A stretch of DNA of 64,000 bases, taken from positions 1 through 64,000 of the forward strand of contig NZ_MSCV01000008.1 in the NCBI RefSeq assembly GCF_002005105.1, read 5' to 3'. Positions 53,750 to 62,805 of the stretch are shown piece by piece. The position numbers and the translations under genes were made by a program. This DNA is from Methylocaldum sp. 14B (GTDB lineage: Bacteria > Pseudomonadota > Gammaproteobacteria > Methylococcales > Methylococcaceae). Within the stretch, counting starts at the first letter, position 1. The number at the start of each line of letters is the position of its first letter. Under the pieces are notes generated by a model. The model saw nothing but the letters and a program-made list of their open reading frames with translations, searched no databases and was not told the origin of the DNA.

Positions 53750-55261
53750 ATGCTGATCTTCTTTAATATTCTGCGAAGGATATCGCTCAGGAAGCTGATT
53801 CTTGTCGGTTTTACGATGGCGATACTGCCCTTGGTGTTCGCTGTCACGGCGGTCAAGGAATTGGCGGTTTCCTCTCAAAAAACGGCTTATCGGGTGGCTC
53901 AAATCAGCCAAAAAAAGGAGTTGTTGCGCGAGAGGCTCACCGATTTCGAGCGCAAGGCCAAGCGGTACTTGATTTTAGAAGACGCGGAGAGCCGCGTCGC
54001 TCTCGAAACGGTTCACCGTGACCTCGGCGAGGTAATCAGCAATTTGTTGAGCTTGACCGAAGAGCCGGCGTTGGTCGCCCAGCTCCAGCGGTTTTCGGTA
54101 GAAGAGGGAGGCATCTTTCAGCATGTTTCGAACATGGCGATCGAGCCGACGGCAAAGCCCGAAAAAGTCGACACCCGCCGTTCCGGCGCGACGCGCGAGC
54201 AGCGTGACCGGCCTAGAAAGGCGCGCATGGAAAAGACAGATGAAATGTTTTCGACGCTCAATCTGAAGGCCAAGGAACTCGCTCGCGGTTTCTCGGGGAT
54301 CGTGGATTCCGAGGTCGACAATCTGGAGAGCAGGTCCTCCGCGGTTCAGCGCCGGATGTTGCAGGAGTCGTCGGTTCTGCTGCCTATTTCGGTGGTCTTA
54401 ATTTCGTTTGTTACGTTTTTCATCATCCGCTCGGTGCGCCAGATGGACCATGCGATACGCAAGCTCGGGGCCGGCGATTTCATTCGGCCGATCCAGGTGA
54501 CCGGACCCAAGGATTTGGAATACCTGGGCGAACGGCTGGATTGGCTGCGCAGCCGGCTGCGAGGTCTCGAGGAGGCGAAACAGCAATTCATCCGCCATGT
54601 GTCCCACGAGATCAAGACTCCGTTGGCGACCATCCACGAAGGCACCGAACTGTTGGCGGACGAAGTGGTCGGGGAACTCAATACCGAGCAAAGAGAGATC
54701 GCGCAGATCGTGGTCAGCAATACGCAAAAGCTGGATACCTTGATCGCCGAGTTGATCAATTACAGCCAAGTCAACGCTCGTCCGGGAGCCATGCTTCGGG
54801 AAACGGTCAATATGGCGAGGCTCGTCTCAGAATTGATCGACGATTACCAGATTCGCTTGCGCACCAAATCCATCGAGCTGACCGAGCAGTTGCGGCCGGT
54901 CGAACTCGACGGCAACCCGGATCAATTGCGTACCGTTGTTGATAACCTGCTGTCAAATGCAGTTAAATACTCGCCCGTCGGCGGCGAGATCTGCGTGACG
55001 CTCCGCCAAAACGGCGGCCATATGGAGTTGGAAGTAGAAGATGACGGCCCGGGCATAGAGCCCGACGAGCGTAAACACGTTTTCGAGCCGTTCTTTCAGG
55101 GAAAAGCTGCCCGAGAGGACGGCATCGCGGGGACGGGCATGGGATTGGCTATTGTCAGCGAATGCGTTTCCGGTCATCATGGCAAGGTCGAAGCCTTGGA
55201 GCCCCGCCCGAACAAAAAAGGCGCCCGTATTCGGGTGCAAATACCTTTACGGCTAGATTAA
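53750..55261 (+). CDS. glrK: Sensor histidine kinase GlrK (QseE-like)
   Basis: The 503-residue kinase has an N-terminal membrane helix (LILVGFTMAILPLVFAVTAV), a ~170-residue periplasmic helical region, and a second helix (VLLPISVVLISFVTFFIIRSV near 210). A HAMP segment follows, then the kinase core: His in HVSHEIKTPLATIHEG near 287, N-box NLLSNAVKYSP near 398, G-box DDGPGIEPDE and GTGMGLAIVSECV. Gene order with a QseG-like lipoprotein and an NtrC-type regulator matches the glrK-qseG-glrR system. It follows the prs-like gene by six bases and may share its transcript. Confidence 0.9.
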   Translation: MLIFFNILRRISLRKLILVGFTMAILPLVFAVTAVKELAVSSQKTAYRVAQISQKKELLRERLTDFERKAKRYLILEDAESRVALETVHRDLGEVISNLLSLTEEPALVAQLQRFSVEEGGIFQHVSNMAIEPTAKPEKVDTRRSGATREQRDRPRKARMEKTDEMFSTLNLKAKELARGFSGIVDSEVDNLESRSSAVQRRMLQESSVLLPISVVLISFVTFFIIRSVRQMDHAIRKLGAGDFIRPIQVTGPKDLEYLGERLDWLRSRLRGLEEAKQQFIRHVSHEIKTPLATIHEGTELLADEVVGELNTEQREIAQIVVSNTQKLDTLIAELINYSQVNARPGAMLRETVNMARLVSELIDDYQIRLRTKSIELTEQLRPVELDGNPDQLRTVVDNLLSNAVKYSPVGGEICVTLRQNGGHMELEVEDDGPGIEPDERKHVFEPFFQGKAAREDGIAGTGMGLAIVSECVSGHHGKVEALEPRPNKKGARIRVQIPLRLD

Positions 55262-55268
55262 GCGATAC

Positions 55269-55841
55269 ATGAAATTCCCCTCCCGCGCTACAGCTCTGAT
55301 CGTGCTGTTTGCTATCACGGGTTGCGCAGGATTCAGAAGCAAGGAGAGTGCTGATACTGCACCCAAAGCGTCCGAGCAGAAATACGCCAGCTATGCGTTC
55401 GAGGATCTCCTCAGTTTTGCCGCCGAGATTGCCCGCCTGCCTCCGGCCGAGCGGCTATCCGAATGTCAGCAACTGTTGCAGCGTTACCAGGCCGATCGCA
55501 GCTTAGGCGTACGTCTGCATTTTTTCTTTGCCCAGGCGGCGACCGAGGCCTGTGGCGACATCAGGAATGCCTCCGTGATCGTGGACGCCTCTTTGGCCGA
55601 ACTTCAGGACGAACGGCTTAAAGCCTTGTTGATTTATCAGAAAGAAATTTTGAGCCGTCTCGACAACGAAATCGAGCGGCGAAAACACTCGGAGCGTCAG
55701 GTCTCTCACACCGTATCGAAAGAAAAGAAAGTGCACCGGCGGCTGAAAACGCAAGAGAGCGAGCTGAAAGAGCTTCAAGAGAAGCTGGATGCGCTCAAAG
55801 CTATCGAGCAGCGTTTAGACGAGCCAGACAGCGGACAATAA
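55269..55841 (+). CDS. qseG: QseG-like lipoprotein between glrK and glrR
   Basis: A signal peptide with lipobox ITGCA (Cys near 19) precedes 170 mostly helical residues. There is a short repeat-like region (YAFEDLLSFAAEIARLPPAERLSECQQLL, residues 43-72) and a C-terminal coiled coil (KEKKVHRRLKTQESELKELQEKLDALK). In E. coli QseG sits in the outer membrane and controls the kinase QseE/GlrK. The same place in the operon and the same build argue for the same job. Sequence likeness is weak, so the symbol is by position. Confidence 0.78.
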   Translation: MKFPSRATALIVLFAITGCAGFRSKESADTAPKASEQKYASYAFEDLLSFAAEIARLPPAERLSECQQLLQRYQADRSLGVRLHFFFAQAATEACGDIRNASVIVDASLAELQDERLKALLIYQKEILSRLDNEIERRKHSERQVSHTVSKEKKVHRRLKTQESELKELQEKLDALKAIEQRLDEPDSGQ

Positions 55842-55845
55842 TCCT

Positions 55846-57207
55846 ATGAACACTGCACGTAAACGTGTCCTATTGGTGGACGATGATCCGGATCTGTTGC
55901 GCCTGGTGGCCCTGCGTCTCACCTCAGCGGGATTTGAACTGGAAACCGTGAACAGCGGACCGGCGGCCATTTCGAGGGTCTCCGTGTTTCGCCCCCATGT
56001 CGTCGTGACGGATCTGCGTATGGAGGGCATGGACGGCCTGGCGTTGTTCGACTTTCTCCATGAGCAATATCCGACGCTGCCCTTCATCATCATGACGGCC
56101 CACGGCACGATCAGCGATGCCGTCAGCGCGACCAAGCGGGGCGTGTTCGGCTTCGTGTCCAAACCTGTGGACAAGAACGAACTGGTCAAGCTGGTCAACC
56201 AGGCCATGCGGATCGGACTGACCAGCGGCGTCACGGTGGATCAGGACGCTTGGAGACAACACATCGTCACACAGAGCCCTCTCATGGAGGAGTTGCTGAG
56301 CCAGGCCAATCGCGTCGCACAGAGCAAGGCGAGCATATTTATCGGCGGCGAGAGCGGCACTGGCAAGGAGTTGCTCGCGCGCGCGATTCACGAGGCCAGT
56401 ACGCGGGCGGACGGGCCGTTCGTGGCGGTCAATTGCAGCGCGATTCCGGAAAATCTCTTCGAATCCGAACTTTTCGGGCATCGCAGGGGCGCGTTCACAG
56501 GCGCCACCCGCGATCACAAAGGGCTCTTCCGTGCCGCGGACGGCGGCACTCTGTTTCTGGACGAAATCGGCGACATGCCCAAGTCTTTTCAGGCCAAGCT
56601 GTTGCGCGCGCTCCAGGAGATGAAGGTGCGCCCGGTGGGCGCCACCGATGACGAGCCGGTCGACGTGCGCATCATTTCCGCAACTCACGCGGATTTGGAT
56701 AAGGCCATGGCGGAAGGGAACTTCCGCGAAGACCTTTATTACCGGCTCAATGTCGTCACCTTGATGCTTCCGCCCCTATCCAAGCGGCCCGAGGATATTC
56801 CTTTGTTGGCGATGCATTTCCTGAGGGATCTCGCGGAAACCTACGGCAATCGGGTCAAGGGATTTTCGCCGGAGGCCATGGAATGTTTCGTGAATTTCGA
56901 ATGGCCCGGAAACGTGCGGCAACTCCGTAACGTCGTGGAGCAGTGCGTCGCGCTGTCCTCGACGCCGCTCATCCCGGTGACGCTGGTGCAACGGGCGTTG
57001 CGGGACGAACCGGCGTCGTTCCTGTCCCTGCAGGAAGCCAGGGAACAGTTCGAGCGAAACTATCTGATCCGGCTGTTGCAGATGACCAACGGCAACGTAA
57101 CTCAAGCCGCCAAGCTGGCCAAGCGCAACCGGACCGAGTTCTACCGCTTGCTCAGCCGGTACGGCATGAATCCGTCGTTGTTCAAGAGTTCCGACGTAGC
57201 GCCTTAG
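55846..57207 (+). CDS. glrR: Sigma-54-dependent response regulator GlrR (QseF-like)
   Basis: The 453-residue NtrC-type regulator has a receiver (DDDPDLL near 11; phospho-acceptor Asp in VVVTDLRMEGMDG near 55; Lys in FVSKPVD near 106). The AAA+ domain shows Walker A GGESGTGKE near 168, the sigma-54 contact loop GAFTGAT near 217, Walker B GGTLFLDEIGDMP and NFEWPGNVRQLRNVVEQ. The C-terminal HTH is GNVTQAAKLAKRNRTEFYRLLSRYG. In E. coli GlrR activates the sRNA genes glmY/glmZ and rpoE. No target can be seen in this window. The glnB gene that often follows is absent. Confidence 0.93.
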   Translation: MNTARKRVLLVDDDPDLLRLVALRLTSAGFELETVNSGPAAISRVSVFRPHVVVTDLRMEGMDGLALFDFLHEQYPTLPFIIMTAHGTISDAVSATKRGVFGFVSKPVDKNELVKLVNQAMRIGLTSGVTVDQDAWRQHIVTQSPLMEELLSQANRVAQSKASIFIGGESGTGKELLARAIHEASTRADGPFVAVNCSAIPENLFESELFGHRRGAFTGATRDHKGLFRAADGGTLFLDEIGDMPKSFQAKLLRALQEMKVRPVGATDDEPVDVRIISATHADLDKAMAEGNFREDLYYRLNVVTLMLPPLSKRPEDIPLLAMHFLRDLAETYGNRVKGFSPEAMECFVNFEWPGNVRQLRNVVEQCVALSSTPLIPVTLVQRALRDEPASFLSLQEAREQFERNYLIRLLQMTNGNVTQAAKLAKRNRTEFYRLLSRYGMNPSLFKSSDVAP

Positions 57208-57421
57208 GGCAGTAGGATGGGTAGAGCGATAGCGAAACCCATCGATCGCGAACCGGCAGGGCAAGCAGGCAGGCCGGAAAGGTCTGCCCCGGGTCGCCCG
57301 AGAAGCGGAAGCTTCTTCGTGCGGGTTCCCAAACAGGAGTTTGCGAACGAGAAAAAAACTAAGAAAAAATAGCCTTATTTTTCTTCCTGCCGGTTCCATC
57401 GCTTACCTTTTCGATTTTTCG
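57208..57421. other. Short intergenic region with dispersed repeat words
   Basis: It contains AGGATGGGTAGAGCGATAGC followed by GAAACCCATC, an inverted ATGGGT/ACCCAT pair near 57214-57243. An imperfect hairpin GTTCCCAAAC / GTTTGCGAAC lies at 57327-57351, related to the one at 61759. An A-rich then T-rich stretch (57350-57385) could act as a bidirectional terminator between the converging glrR and usp genes. Confidence 0.4.
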
Positions 57422-58273
57422 TTATCGCAGCACCAGCACGGGAAGCGAGGCATTGGTGAGCATGCTCGTCGTCGTGCTGCCCACCAGGAACTCGCGTATC
57501 CTGGAGTGGCCGTAGGCGCCCATGATCAACAGGTCGATGCCATGCTCTTGCCGGTACCGCTCGGAAACGTTGATGACGTCGCCCTCGCGGATTTCGGCCG
57601 TCACGTCCAAGCCGGCCCGCGCCAATGTGGCTCTGGCCCAGTCGAGGTGCTCACGCAGACCGGCACCGTCTTTGCCGGCCATCAGAATGTGACAGGAAAG
57701 CCCTCTGAATAGCGGGCTGTTGGCAACCATCTCTATGCCTTTGCGCGTGGTCGCGCTGCCGTCGAAAGCGAACATGACCCGTTCGGGCTCCCGGAATTGA
57801 TGGGGCGTTACCAGAATGGGTCTGTGCATCGTTCTGATCACCGTTTCCAGGTGGCTGCCGATATGACGATTGGTGCCGTTGGTGCTTTCGCCCTGCTTGC
57901 CCATCACCAATAAGCGTATATCCTCCTCGAGTTCCAGAAGCGTATCCACCAGGCTGCCGTGGCGTTGAACGCAGGATGGCGACTCGACGCCGTCGGCCAC
58001 CGCACGCTCTTTTGCCGCCGCCAGCATCAACCGGCCCTGTTCGCGTGCGAGTTTCCCGCGTTTTTCATCCAGAGCCGTCAGTTCTTCCAATAAGGATTCG
58101 CGGCTGCCCAACCCGATATTGCCGCTCAGATTGCCGTCCACCGGGTACTGCGACTTGTCCAGCACATGAATGAAAGTCAGCCGAGCCCGAAGGCGCCGAC
58201 TGGCCCAGGCCGCATAGTCGCAGACCGCCGTAGCCGCCCTGGACCCATCGATACATGCCATTACCTTAGTCAT
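57422..58273 (-). CDS. Universal stress protein with two UspA domains
   Basis: The 283-residue protein is a tandem UspA. Domain 1 starts TKVMACIDGSRAATAVCDYAAW and carries the nucleotide loop MGKQGESTNGTNRHIGSHLETV near 125. Domain 2 starts VMFAFDGSATTRKGIEMV near 165 and ends with MGAYGHSRIREFLVGSTTTSML near 255, matching G-x2-G-x9-G-S/T. It should bind ATP or AMP. It lies 14 bases downstream of a SulP transporter gene on the same strand, a pairing seen for other SulP/Usp operons. Confidence 0.92.
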   Translation of the reverse strand: MTKVMACIDGSRAATAVCDYAAWASRRLRARLTFIHVLDKSQYPVDGNLSGNIGLGSRESLLEELTALDEKRGKLAREQGRLMLAAAKERAVADGVESPSCVQRHGSLVDTLLELEEDIRLLVMGKQGESTNGTNRHIGSHLETVIRTMHRPILVTPHQFREPERVMFAFDGSATTRKGIEMVANSPLFRGLSCHILMAGKDGAGLREHLDWARATLARAGLDVTAEIREGDVINVSERYRQEHGIDLLIMGAYGHSRIREFLVGSTTTSMLTNASLPVLVLR

Positions 58274-58287
58274 ACTAAAACCTTCTG

Positions 58288-59766
58288 TCAGTGGGCCATC
58301 AATTTTTCTACGGCTTCCGGTTTATCGTGCACCGCGAACCGATCCACGATGGTCGCGCTGGCTTCGTTCAAACCGACGATCTCGACCTCGATGCCCTCGC
58401 GCCGGAACTTGATGACGACTTTATCCAGCGCGCTCACCGACGTGATGTCCCAGAAGTGGGCGCGAGTCAAATCGATCACGACTTTATCGATATCCTCCTT
58501 GAAATCGAAGGCTGCGGTGAACTTGCCGGCGGAGGTGAAAAACACTTGGCCGACCACGAGATAAGTCCGTATCGAACCGTCATCGCTGGACTTCGAACGG
58601 ACTTCGAGAAACTGACCGACCTTGTTCGCAAAAAACAATGAGGCCAGCAATACGCCGACGAAAACGCCGAGAGCGAGATTATGGGTCGCGACCACCACCG
58701 CGACGGTCGTGATCATGACGATATTGGTGCTCAAGGGGTATTTGCTCAGATTGCGGATAGAGTCCCAACTAAAGGTTCCGATGGAAACCATGATCATCAC
58801 GGCAACGAGCGCCGCCATCGGGATGCGCGACACCCAGGGTCCTAAGAATACGACCATGATCAACAGGAAAACGCCTGCCGTCAGGGTGGACAGTCGCGTC
58901 CGCCCGCCGGACTTCACATTGATCACGGACTGGCCGATCATCGCGCAGCCCGCCATGCCGCCGAACAGGCCCGCCGCGATATTGGCGATGCCCTGGCCCT
59001 TGCACTCCCGGTTCTTGTCGCTGGGCGAGTCGGTGAGATCGTCGACGATGGTGGCCGTCATCATCGACTCCAGTAGCCCGACGATGGCCATGGTGATGGC
59101 ATAGGGGAAAACGATTCCAAGGGTTTCGACATTCAGCGGCAGATCGGGCCACAGGAACACCGGCAGACTGTCGGGCAGTTGCCCCATGTCGCCCACGGTA
59201 CGGATATTCAGGTTGAACCCTATGGCGATTGCGGTCAGAACCACGATGCAAACGAGCGGCGACGGAACGGCTCTAGTCAGGAACGGGAACAGATAAATGA
59301 TGGCCAAACCGCCGGCGGTCATCGCATAGACATGCCAGCTCACGCCGGTGAGTTCGGGTAGTTGCGCCATGAAGATGAGAATGGCCAAGGCGTTGACGAA
59401 CCCCGTCACCACCGACCGCGACACGAACCGCATGAGGTCGCCCAGTCTGAGATAACCGGCAATGATTTGCAGAATGCCGGTCAGAATAGTGGCGGCGAAG
59501 AGGTATTCCAGCCCATGCTCTTTGACCAGCGTAATCATGAGCAGCGCCATGGCGCCGGTGGCTGCGGAGATCATGCCTGGACGGCCGCCCGCGAAGGCGG
59601 TAACGACGGCGATGCAAAACGACGCGTACAGGCCGACCTTGGGGTCGACCCCCGCGATGATCGAGAACGCGATCGCTTCTGGAATCAGCGCCAACGCCAC
59701 CACGGTACCCGATAGCAGATCGCTGCGAATATTGGAAAACCAGTCTTGTCGAACGGACATTAGCAT
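58288..59766 (-). CDS. SulP family anion transporter with STAS domain
   Basis: The 492-residue protein starts with the SulP signature [35 protein letters not shown] and shows about twelve to fourteen hydrophobic segments. A cytoplasmic STAS domain follows from ~residue 400 ([30 protein letters not shown]). SulP proteins move sulfate, bicarbonate or C4-dicarboxylates, and this size is typical of bacterial bicarbonate/sulfate members. The ATG at 59766 has GGAG six bases ahead. The following gene encodes a universal stress protein. Confidence 0.92.
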   Translation of the reverse strand: MLMSVRQDWFSNIRSDLLSGTVVALALIPEAIAFSIIAGVDPKVGLYASFCIAVVTAFAGGRPGMISAATGAMALLMITLVKEHGLEYLFAATILTGILQIIAGYLRLGDLMRFVSRSVVTGFVNALAILIFMAQLPELTGVSWHVYAMTAGGLAIIYLFPFLTRAVPSPLVCIVVLTAIAIGFNLNIRTVGDMGQLPDSLPVFLWPDLPLNVETLGIVFPYAITMAIVGLLESMMTATIVDDLTDSPSDKNRECKGQGIANIAAGLFGGMAGCAMIGQSVINVKSGGRTRLSTLTAGVFLLIMVVFLGPWVSRIPMAALVAVMIMVSIGTFSWDSIRNLSKYPLSTNIVMITTVAVVVATHNLALGVFVGVLLASLFFANKVGQFLEVRSKSSDDGSIRTYLVVGQVFFTSAGKFTAAFDFKEDIDKVVIDLTRAHFWDITSVSALDKVVIKFRREGIEVEIVGLNEASATIVDRFAVHDKPEAVEKLMAH

Positions 59767-60423
59767 TTGACGCTCCAATCAAATAAAAACAACGAGGATA
59801 GTTATCGCGACGAACTCAACGATCTGAAGAATGCCGACTAACGGCAACGGCGAAATTGAAGATCTTTCCGTTGATCGTCCCGCCAACGGTGCAGTTCGTC
59901 CGATATCCGACGCCTGGCTGCTTCTTGCGTCCGGGCTTTCTTTATCAATCAGGCCCGTAAATACCCTCCCGGTATTTCGGGCCGCCGCCCAGGCCGGTAA
60001 CACGCTTAGGCCGAGCTTACGCAGCTTGTCGCCGCGCTAAGGAAACCCTGCCCCGGATTAACCCGGCCTAATTTATAAGCCTGGTTAATAAACCGAGACA
60101 GACTTGATCAGGTTCCGCCCAAGCGTGGTTCTCGACAGCAAAATAGCCGGCGTCCGTCATTCAGGGCATCTGACGGCAAATTCGAAAAAGCTGGGTAGGA
60201 AGGGCGGATGTCCTGCCGAGTAGGACAGGGCAGGCGACGCTATGGCGGAGTCGGAGAGGTGTGGTAAGGCATCGGACAGATCAATTGTCGCTTCGCTTTT
60301 GTTTACGTTTGGTTGACAATTTAGTGGGTTATGTCAGGCTTGTCCACGAAATGAATTGTTTCTGTGGAACAATATAACTTCACAGTAGTCGTGAAGCGGG
60401 CAGTCCTGTGCTGCAAACGCGAG
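59767..60423. other. Intergenic region holding structured element copy 2
   Basis: About 655 bases without a gene. It includes the second copy of the structured element (59941-60093). Near 60197-60230 is a loose palindrome (GATGTCCTGCC...AGGACAGGGCAGG). The last 140 bases are AT-rich and could hold 3' regulatory sequence of the nicotinamidase gene, which ends at 60424. Confidence 0.5.
59941..60093 (+). repeat. Structured dispersed element, copy 2
   Basis: It aligns end to end with 44252-44406 with scattered substitutions. The first hairpin GGCCCGTAAATA is kept with one base missing from the 3' arm. The middle CCGCCGCCCAGGCCGGTAAC and CTAAGGAAACCCTGCCCCGG are near identical. The final hairpin is TTAACCCGGCcTA / TAaGCCTGGTTAA, where changes on both sides preserve a stem. 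It lies upstream of the SulP gene in an otherwise empty gap. Confidence 0.8.
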
Positions 60424-60993
60424 TCAGGAGGCAATGCCGGCGCCCGCATCCTGCATCTCCCGTCGGGCTTTCTCTCCGCCTTGAGGCGTGACCGGACGGG
60501 TGGCACACTGGATCACCATGACCTCGAACCCCTCCTTGCGTGCGTCCAGCACCGTGGCCAGCACGCAGACATCCTCCGCGAGACCGCCTATCCAGAGGCG
60601 CCTGATGCCTGCTTTGCGCAAATGTCGGGCAAGTCCGGTCTGGTCGAAGGCGGAATTTTGATCCTGGTCGAAGCGCACGCCCTTGGTCACGATGATGGCC
60701 GAATCGGGCAGTCTCAGCTCCGGATGAAAGCGGGCGCCCTCGCTGTCCTGGATGCAGTGAGGCGGCCACGGGCCGCCGCTTTCTTGGAAGCTGACATGCC
60801 CTACGGGGTGCCAGTCACGCGAGGCGTAGACCGGAACGTTTGCTTTAGTGGCGGCCTCAATCCAACGGTTGAGTACAGGCACCACCGCATCGCCGTTTTC
60901 GACAGGCAACGCCCCGCCCGCACAAAAATCGTTCTGCACATCGACCACGATCAAGGCGTCGCCGGGTGCAAATAGGCTGTCGATATTCGTCAT
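60424..60993 (-). CDS. pncA: Nicotinamidase (isochorismatase-like hydrolase)
   Basis: PncA deamidates nicotinamide to nicotinate for NAD recycling. The 189-residue protein has the catalytic triad region Asp in VVDVQNDFCAGGALPV near residue 18, Lys in VTKGVRFDQDQNSAFDQTG near 104, and Cys in GGLAEDVCVLATVLDA near 143, plus the metal-binding SRDWHPVGHVSF near 58. It is 56 bases downstream of a macro-domain gene on the same strand. Confidence 0.93.
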   Translation of the reverse strand: MTNIDSLFAPGDALIVVDVQNDFCAGGALPVENGDAVVPVLNRWIEAATKANVPVYASRDWHPVGHVSFQESGGPWPPHCIQDSEGARFHPELRLPDSAIIVTKGVRFDQDQNSAFDQTGLARHLRKAGIRRLWIGGLAEDVCVLATVLDARKEGFEVMVIQCATRPVTPQGGEKARREMQDAGAGIAS

Positions 60994-61049
60994 TCTCGTT
61001 CACCTTTCATCTCGACGCTAAATCACCCATAAAAGGTGTCGACTTGAGA

Positions 61050-61601
61050 TCACGTTTTGGACTCGTGTTCCGAAACGGTCTCGAGGATTCTGGCGTGCAA
61101 CTGCAGGTCTTTCGCGTGGAACAGGACGAAGCGTATGTGTTCGACCGACGAGAGCTTCGTTGCTTCGTCGAAAATAGTCCTAAAGGCAATATGTGCCGCC
61201 GCTTCCATCGGATAGCCGAACGCGCCGGTTGAGAGCGCCGGGAAGGCGACGGACCGGATGTTGTTCTGCTCGGCCAGGTGAAGCGCGTTGCCGTAGCAGG
61301 CGGCGAGCAGTTCGCCGGCGGGTTCGTCAACCCCGTAGACCGGCCCAAGGCAATGGATCACGTAACGGTTGGGCAGGTTATGAGCGCCGGTGATGACCGC
61401 CTGACCGGGACGAATCGGGGCGAACTGCCGGCATTCCTCTTCGAGTCCGGGCCCTGCGGCCCGGTGGATCGCGCCGGCTACGCCCCCACCCGTGCGCAGC
61501 GCGGCATTGGCCGCGTTGACGATAGCCTCCATGTCGGGCTGATCGGCGATGTTCCCCTGTATGCATTCGATCGCTACGTCGTGGATAATTCGTTTGGTCA
61601 T
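61050..61601 (-). CDS. Macro domain protein (ADP-ribose binding/deacylase type)
   Basis: The 183-residue single macro domain has VNAANAALRTGGGVAGAIHRAAGPGLEEECR near residue 28 and PALSTGAFGYPMEAAAHIA near 118. These are the two loops that hold ADP-ribose and act on O-acetyl-ADP-ribose or ADP-ribosylated proteins. The Asn and the GGGVAGAI loop are intact, so activity is plausible. The ATG at 61601 follows GGGAGTGA, and the longer frame to 61670 is rejected. Its neighbour is nicotinamidase, so both products touch NAD breakdown. Confidence 0.92.
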   Translation of the reverse strand: MTKRIIHDVAIECIQGNIADQPDMEAIVNAANAALRTGGGVAGAIHRAAGPGLEEECRQFAPIRPGQAVITGAHNLPNRYVIHCLGPVYGVDEPAGELLAACYGNALHLAEQNNIRSVAFPALSTGAFGYPMEAAAHIAFRTIFDEATKLSSVEHIRFVLFHAKDLQLHARILETVSEHESKT

Positions 61602-62034
61602 CGATGTCACTCCCTCAGTCGCGCTGTTGGTGACGACAACTTTGCCACGTGACCGGACCGTAAATCGCAATAATTCGCTCAGGTTTGACCTTTACTGCCG
61701 TCCTCGTGAACGCGAAATCTCGACCAGGAGACAGAACGGTGGCGGACTGGTTCCCGAACTCCGGTTTGGGAACCCATTGCGAGAAACTACAGCTTCTCGG
61801 GAATTGCTCCCAAGCTTGGAGCTTGGGCGCCAGCGGTAAGTTCGTCTTGAATCGTCAGTCGCGTGCCTTATGGCCAAGCGGCCTTCAGAGCCGTAGGATA
61901 ATGGCATGGACTCGTCTCCTCGGAAAAAGTCTCGTATCAAAGCGGAAAACAAGACTACGCGGTCGAGCCTGTGGAGAACTCCCTGAAATCGACAGTCAGA
62001 AATGAGCTGTTCCTAATCCGGATTTAACCCATTC
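61602..62034. repeat. Intergenic region with tandem hairpin repeat
   Basis: Between 61759 and 61830 two palindromes occur in a row: GTTCCCGAACTCCGGTTTGG(GAAC), and CCCAAGCTTGGAGCTTGGG. They are separated by ACCCATTGCGAGAAACTACA. The first resembles the hairpin at 57327-57351, so this is a dispersed element. No gene is visible in the rest of the 430 bases. Confidence 0.55.
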
Positions 62035-62805
62035 ATGAATTACCCAGTAAACACCGAGAAACTCAATAACCTGCATCTTTCCGCCGCCTGTCTCCTGCGC
62101 GGATTACGCTTGCTCTCGACGCCCGGTCTGCGCCACCTGGTAGGAATTCCGCTGCTGATCAACCTGGTGCTCTACGGAATCGCCCTGGTCGGCGGGATTT
62201 ATTATTTTTCGGCTTTCATAGACTGGCTGGTGCCGGCCTGGCTGGATTTTCTGCGCTGGCTGCTGTGGCCTCTGTTCGGACTGAGTTTTCTGCTCATCGT
62301 GTATTTCACGTTCACGATGCTGGCCAATCTGATCGGGGCGCCGTTCTACGGACGTTTGGCGGAAAAGACGGTCGTCTTGCTGAAAGGGCAGCCGGCGCTG
62401 GTGTCGGAAGCCTCCTTGGGTAAAGCGCTGGTGAGTGATTCGTTGTCGGAGGCGAAGCGGTTGCTATATTTTCTGACCCGCGCCGTTCCGTTGCTCGTCC
62501 TTTTTCTGATTCCGGGCCTCAACCTCATCGCGCCGTTCCTTTGGCTGGCGTTCAGCGCCTGGTTCCTGGCGCTCGAATACATGGCCTATCCGCTCGAGGT
62601 CCATGGCTACAGGTTCGACGAGCAGCGCCGCATCGCGAAGAAACTGCCGTTCGGTGTGTTCAGCTTCGGCGGCCTGGTCACGCTGGGGCTAACCATCCCT
62701 TTGCTGAACGTGCTGATCCCGCCGGCAGCGGTGATCGGCGCCACGCTTTATTTCTTGGAAGGACAGATCGGGGATCGGCCGGATGCCGGTTCGGCCAAGA
62801 GATAA
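62035..62805 (+). CDS. cysZ: CysZ-like membrane protein (EI24/CysZ family)
   Basis: The 256-residue protein has four or more hydrophobic segments and family traits: GLRLLSTPGLRHLVGIPLLINLVLY near residue 24, LANLIGAPFYGRLAEKT near 95, FLIPGLNLIAPFLWLAFSAWFLALEYMAYPLE near 160, and a closing FGGLVTLGLTIPLLNVLIPPAAVIGATLYF. CysZ is a sulfate-uptake protein in E. coli. A SulP transporter lies 2 kb upstream, but a joint role is not shown. It converges on and overlaps the mtaB end by 58 bases. Confidence 0.87.
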   Translation: MNYPVNTEKLNNLHLSAACLLRGLRLLSTPGLRHLVGIPLLINLVLYGIALVGGIYYFSAFIDWLVPAWLDFLRWLLWPLFGLSFLLIVYFTFTMLANLIGAPFYGRLAEKTVVLLKGQPALVSEASLGKALVSDSLSEAKRLLYFLTRAVPLLVLFLIPGLNLIAPFLWLAFSAWFLALEYMAYPLEVHGYRFDEQRRIAKKLPFGVFSFGGLVTLGLTIPLLNVLIPPAAVIGATLYFLEGQIGDRPDAGSAKR

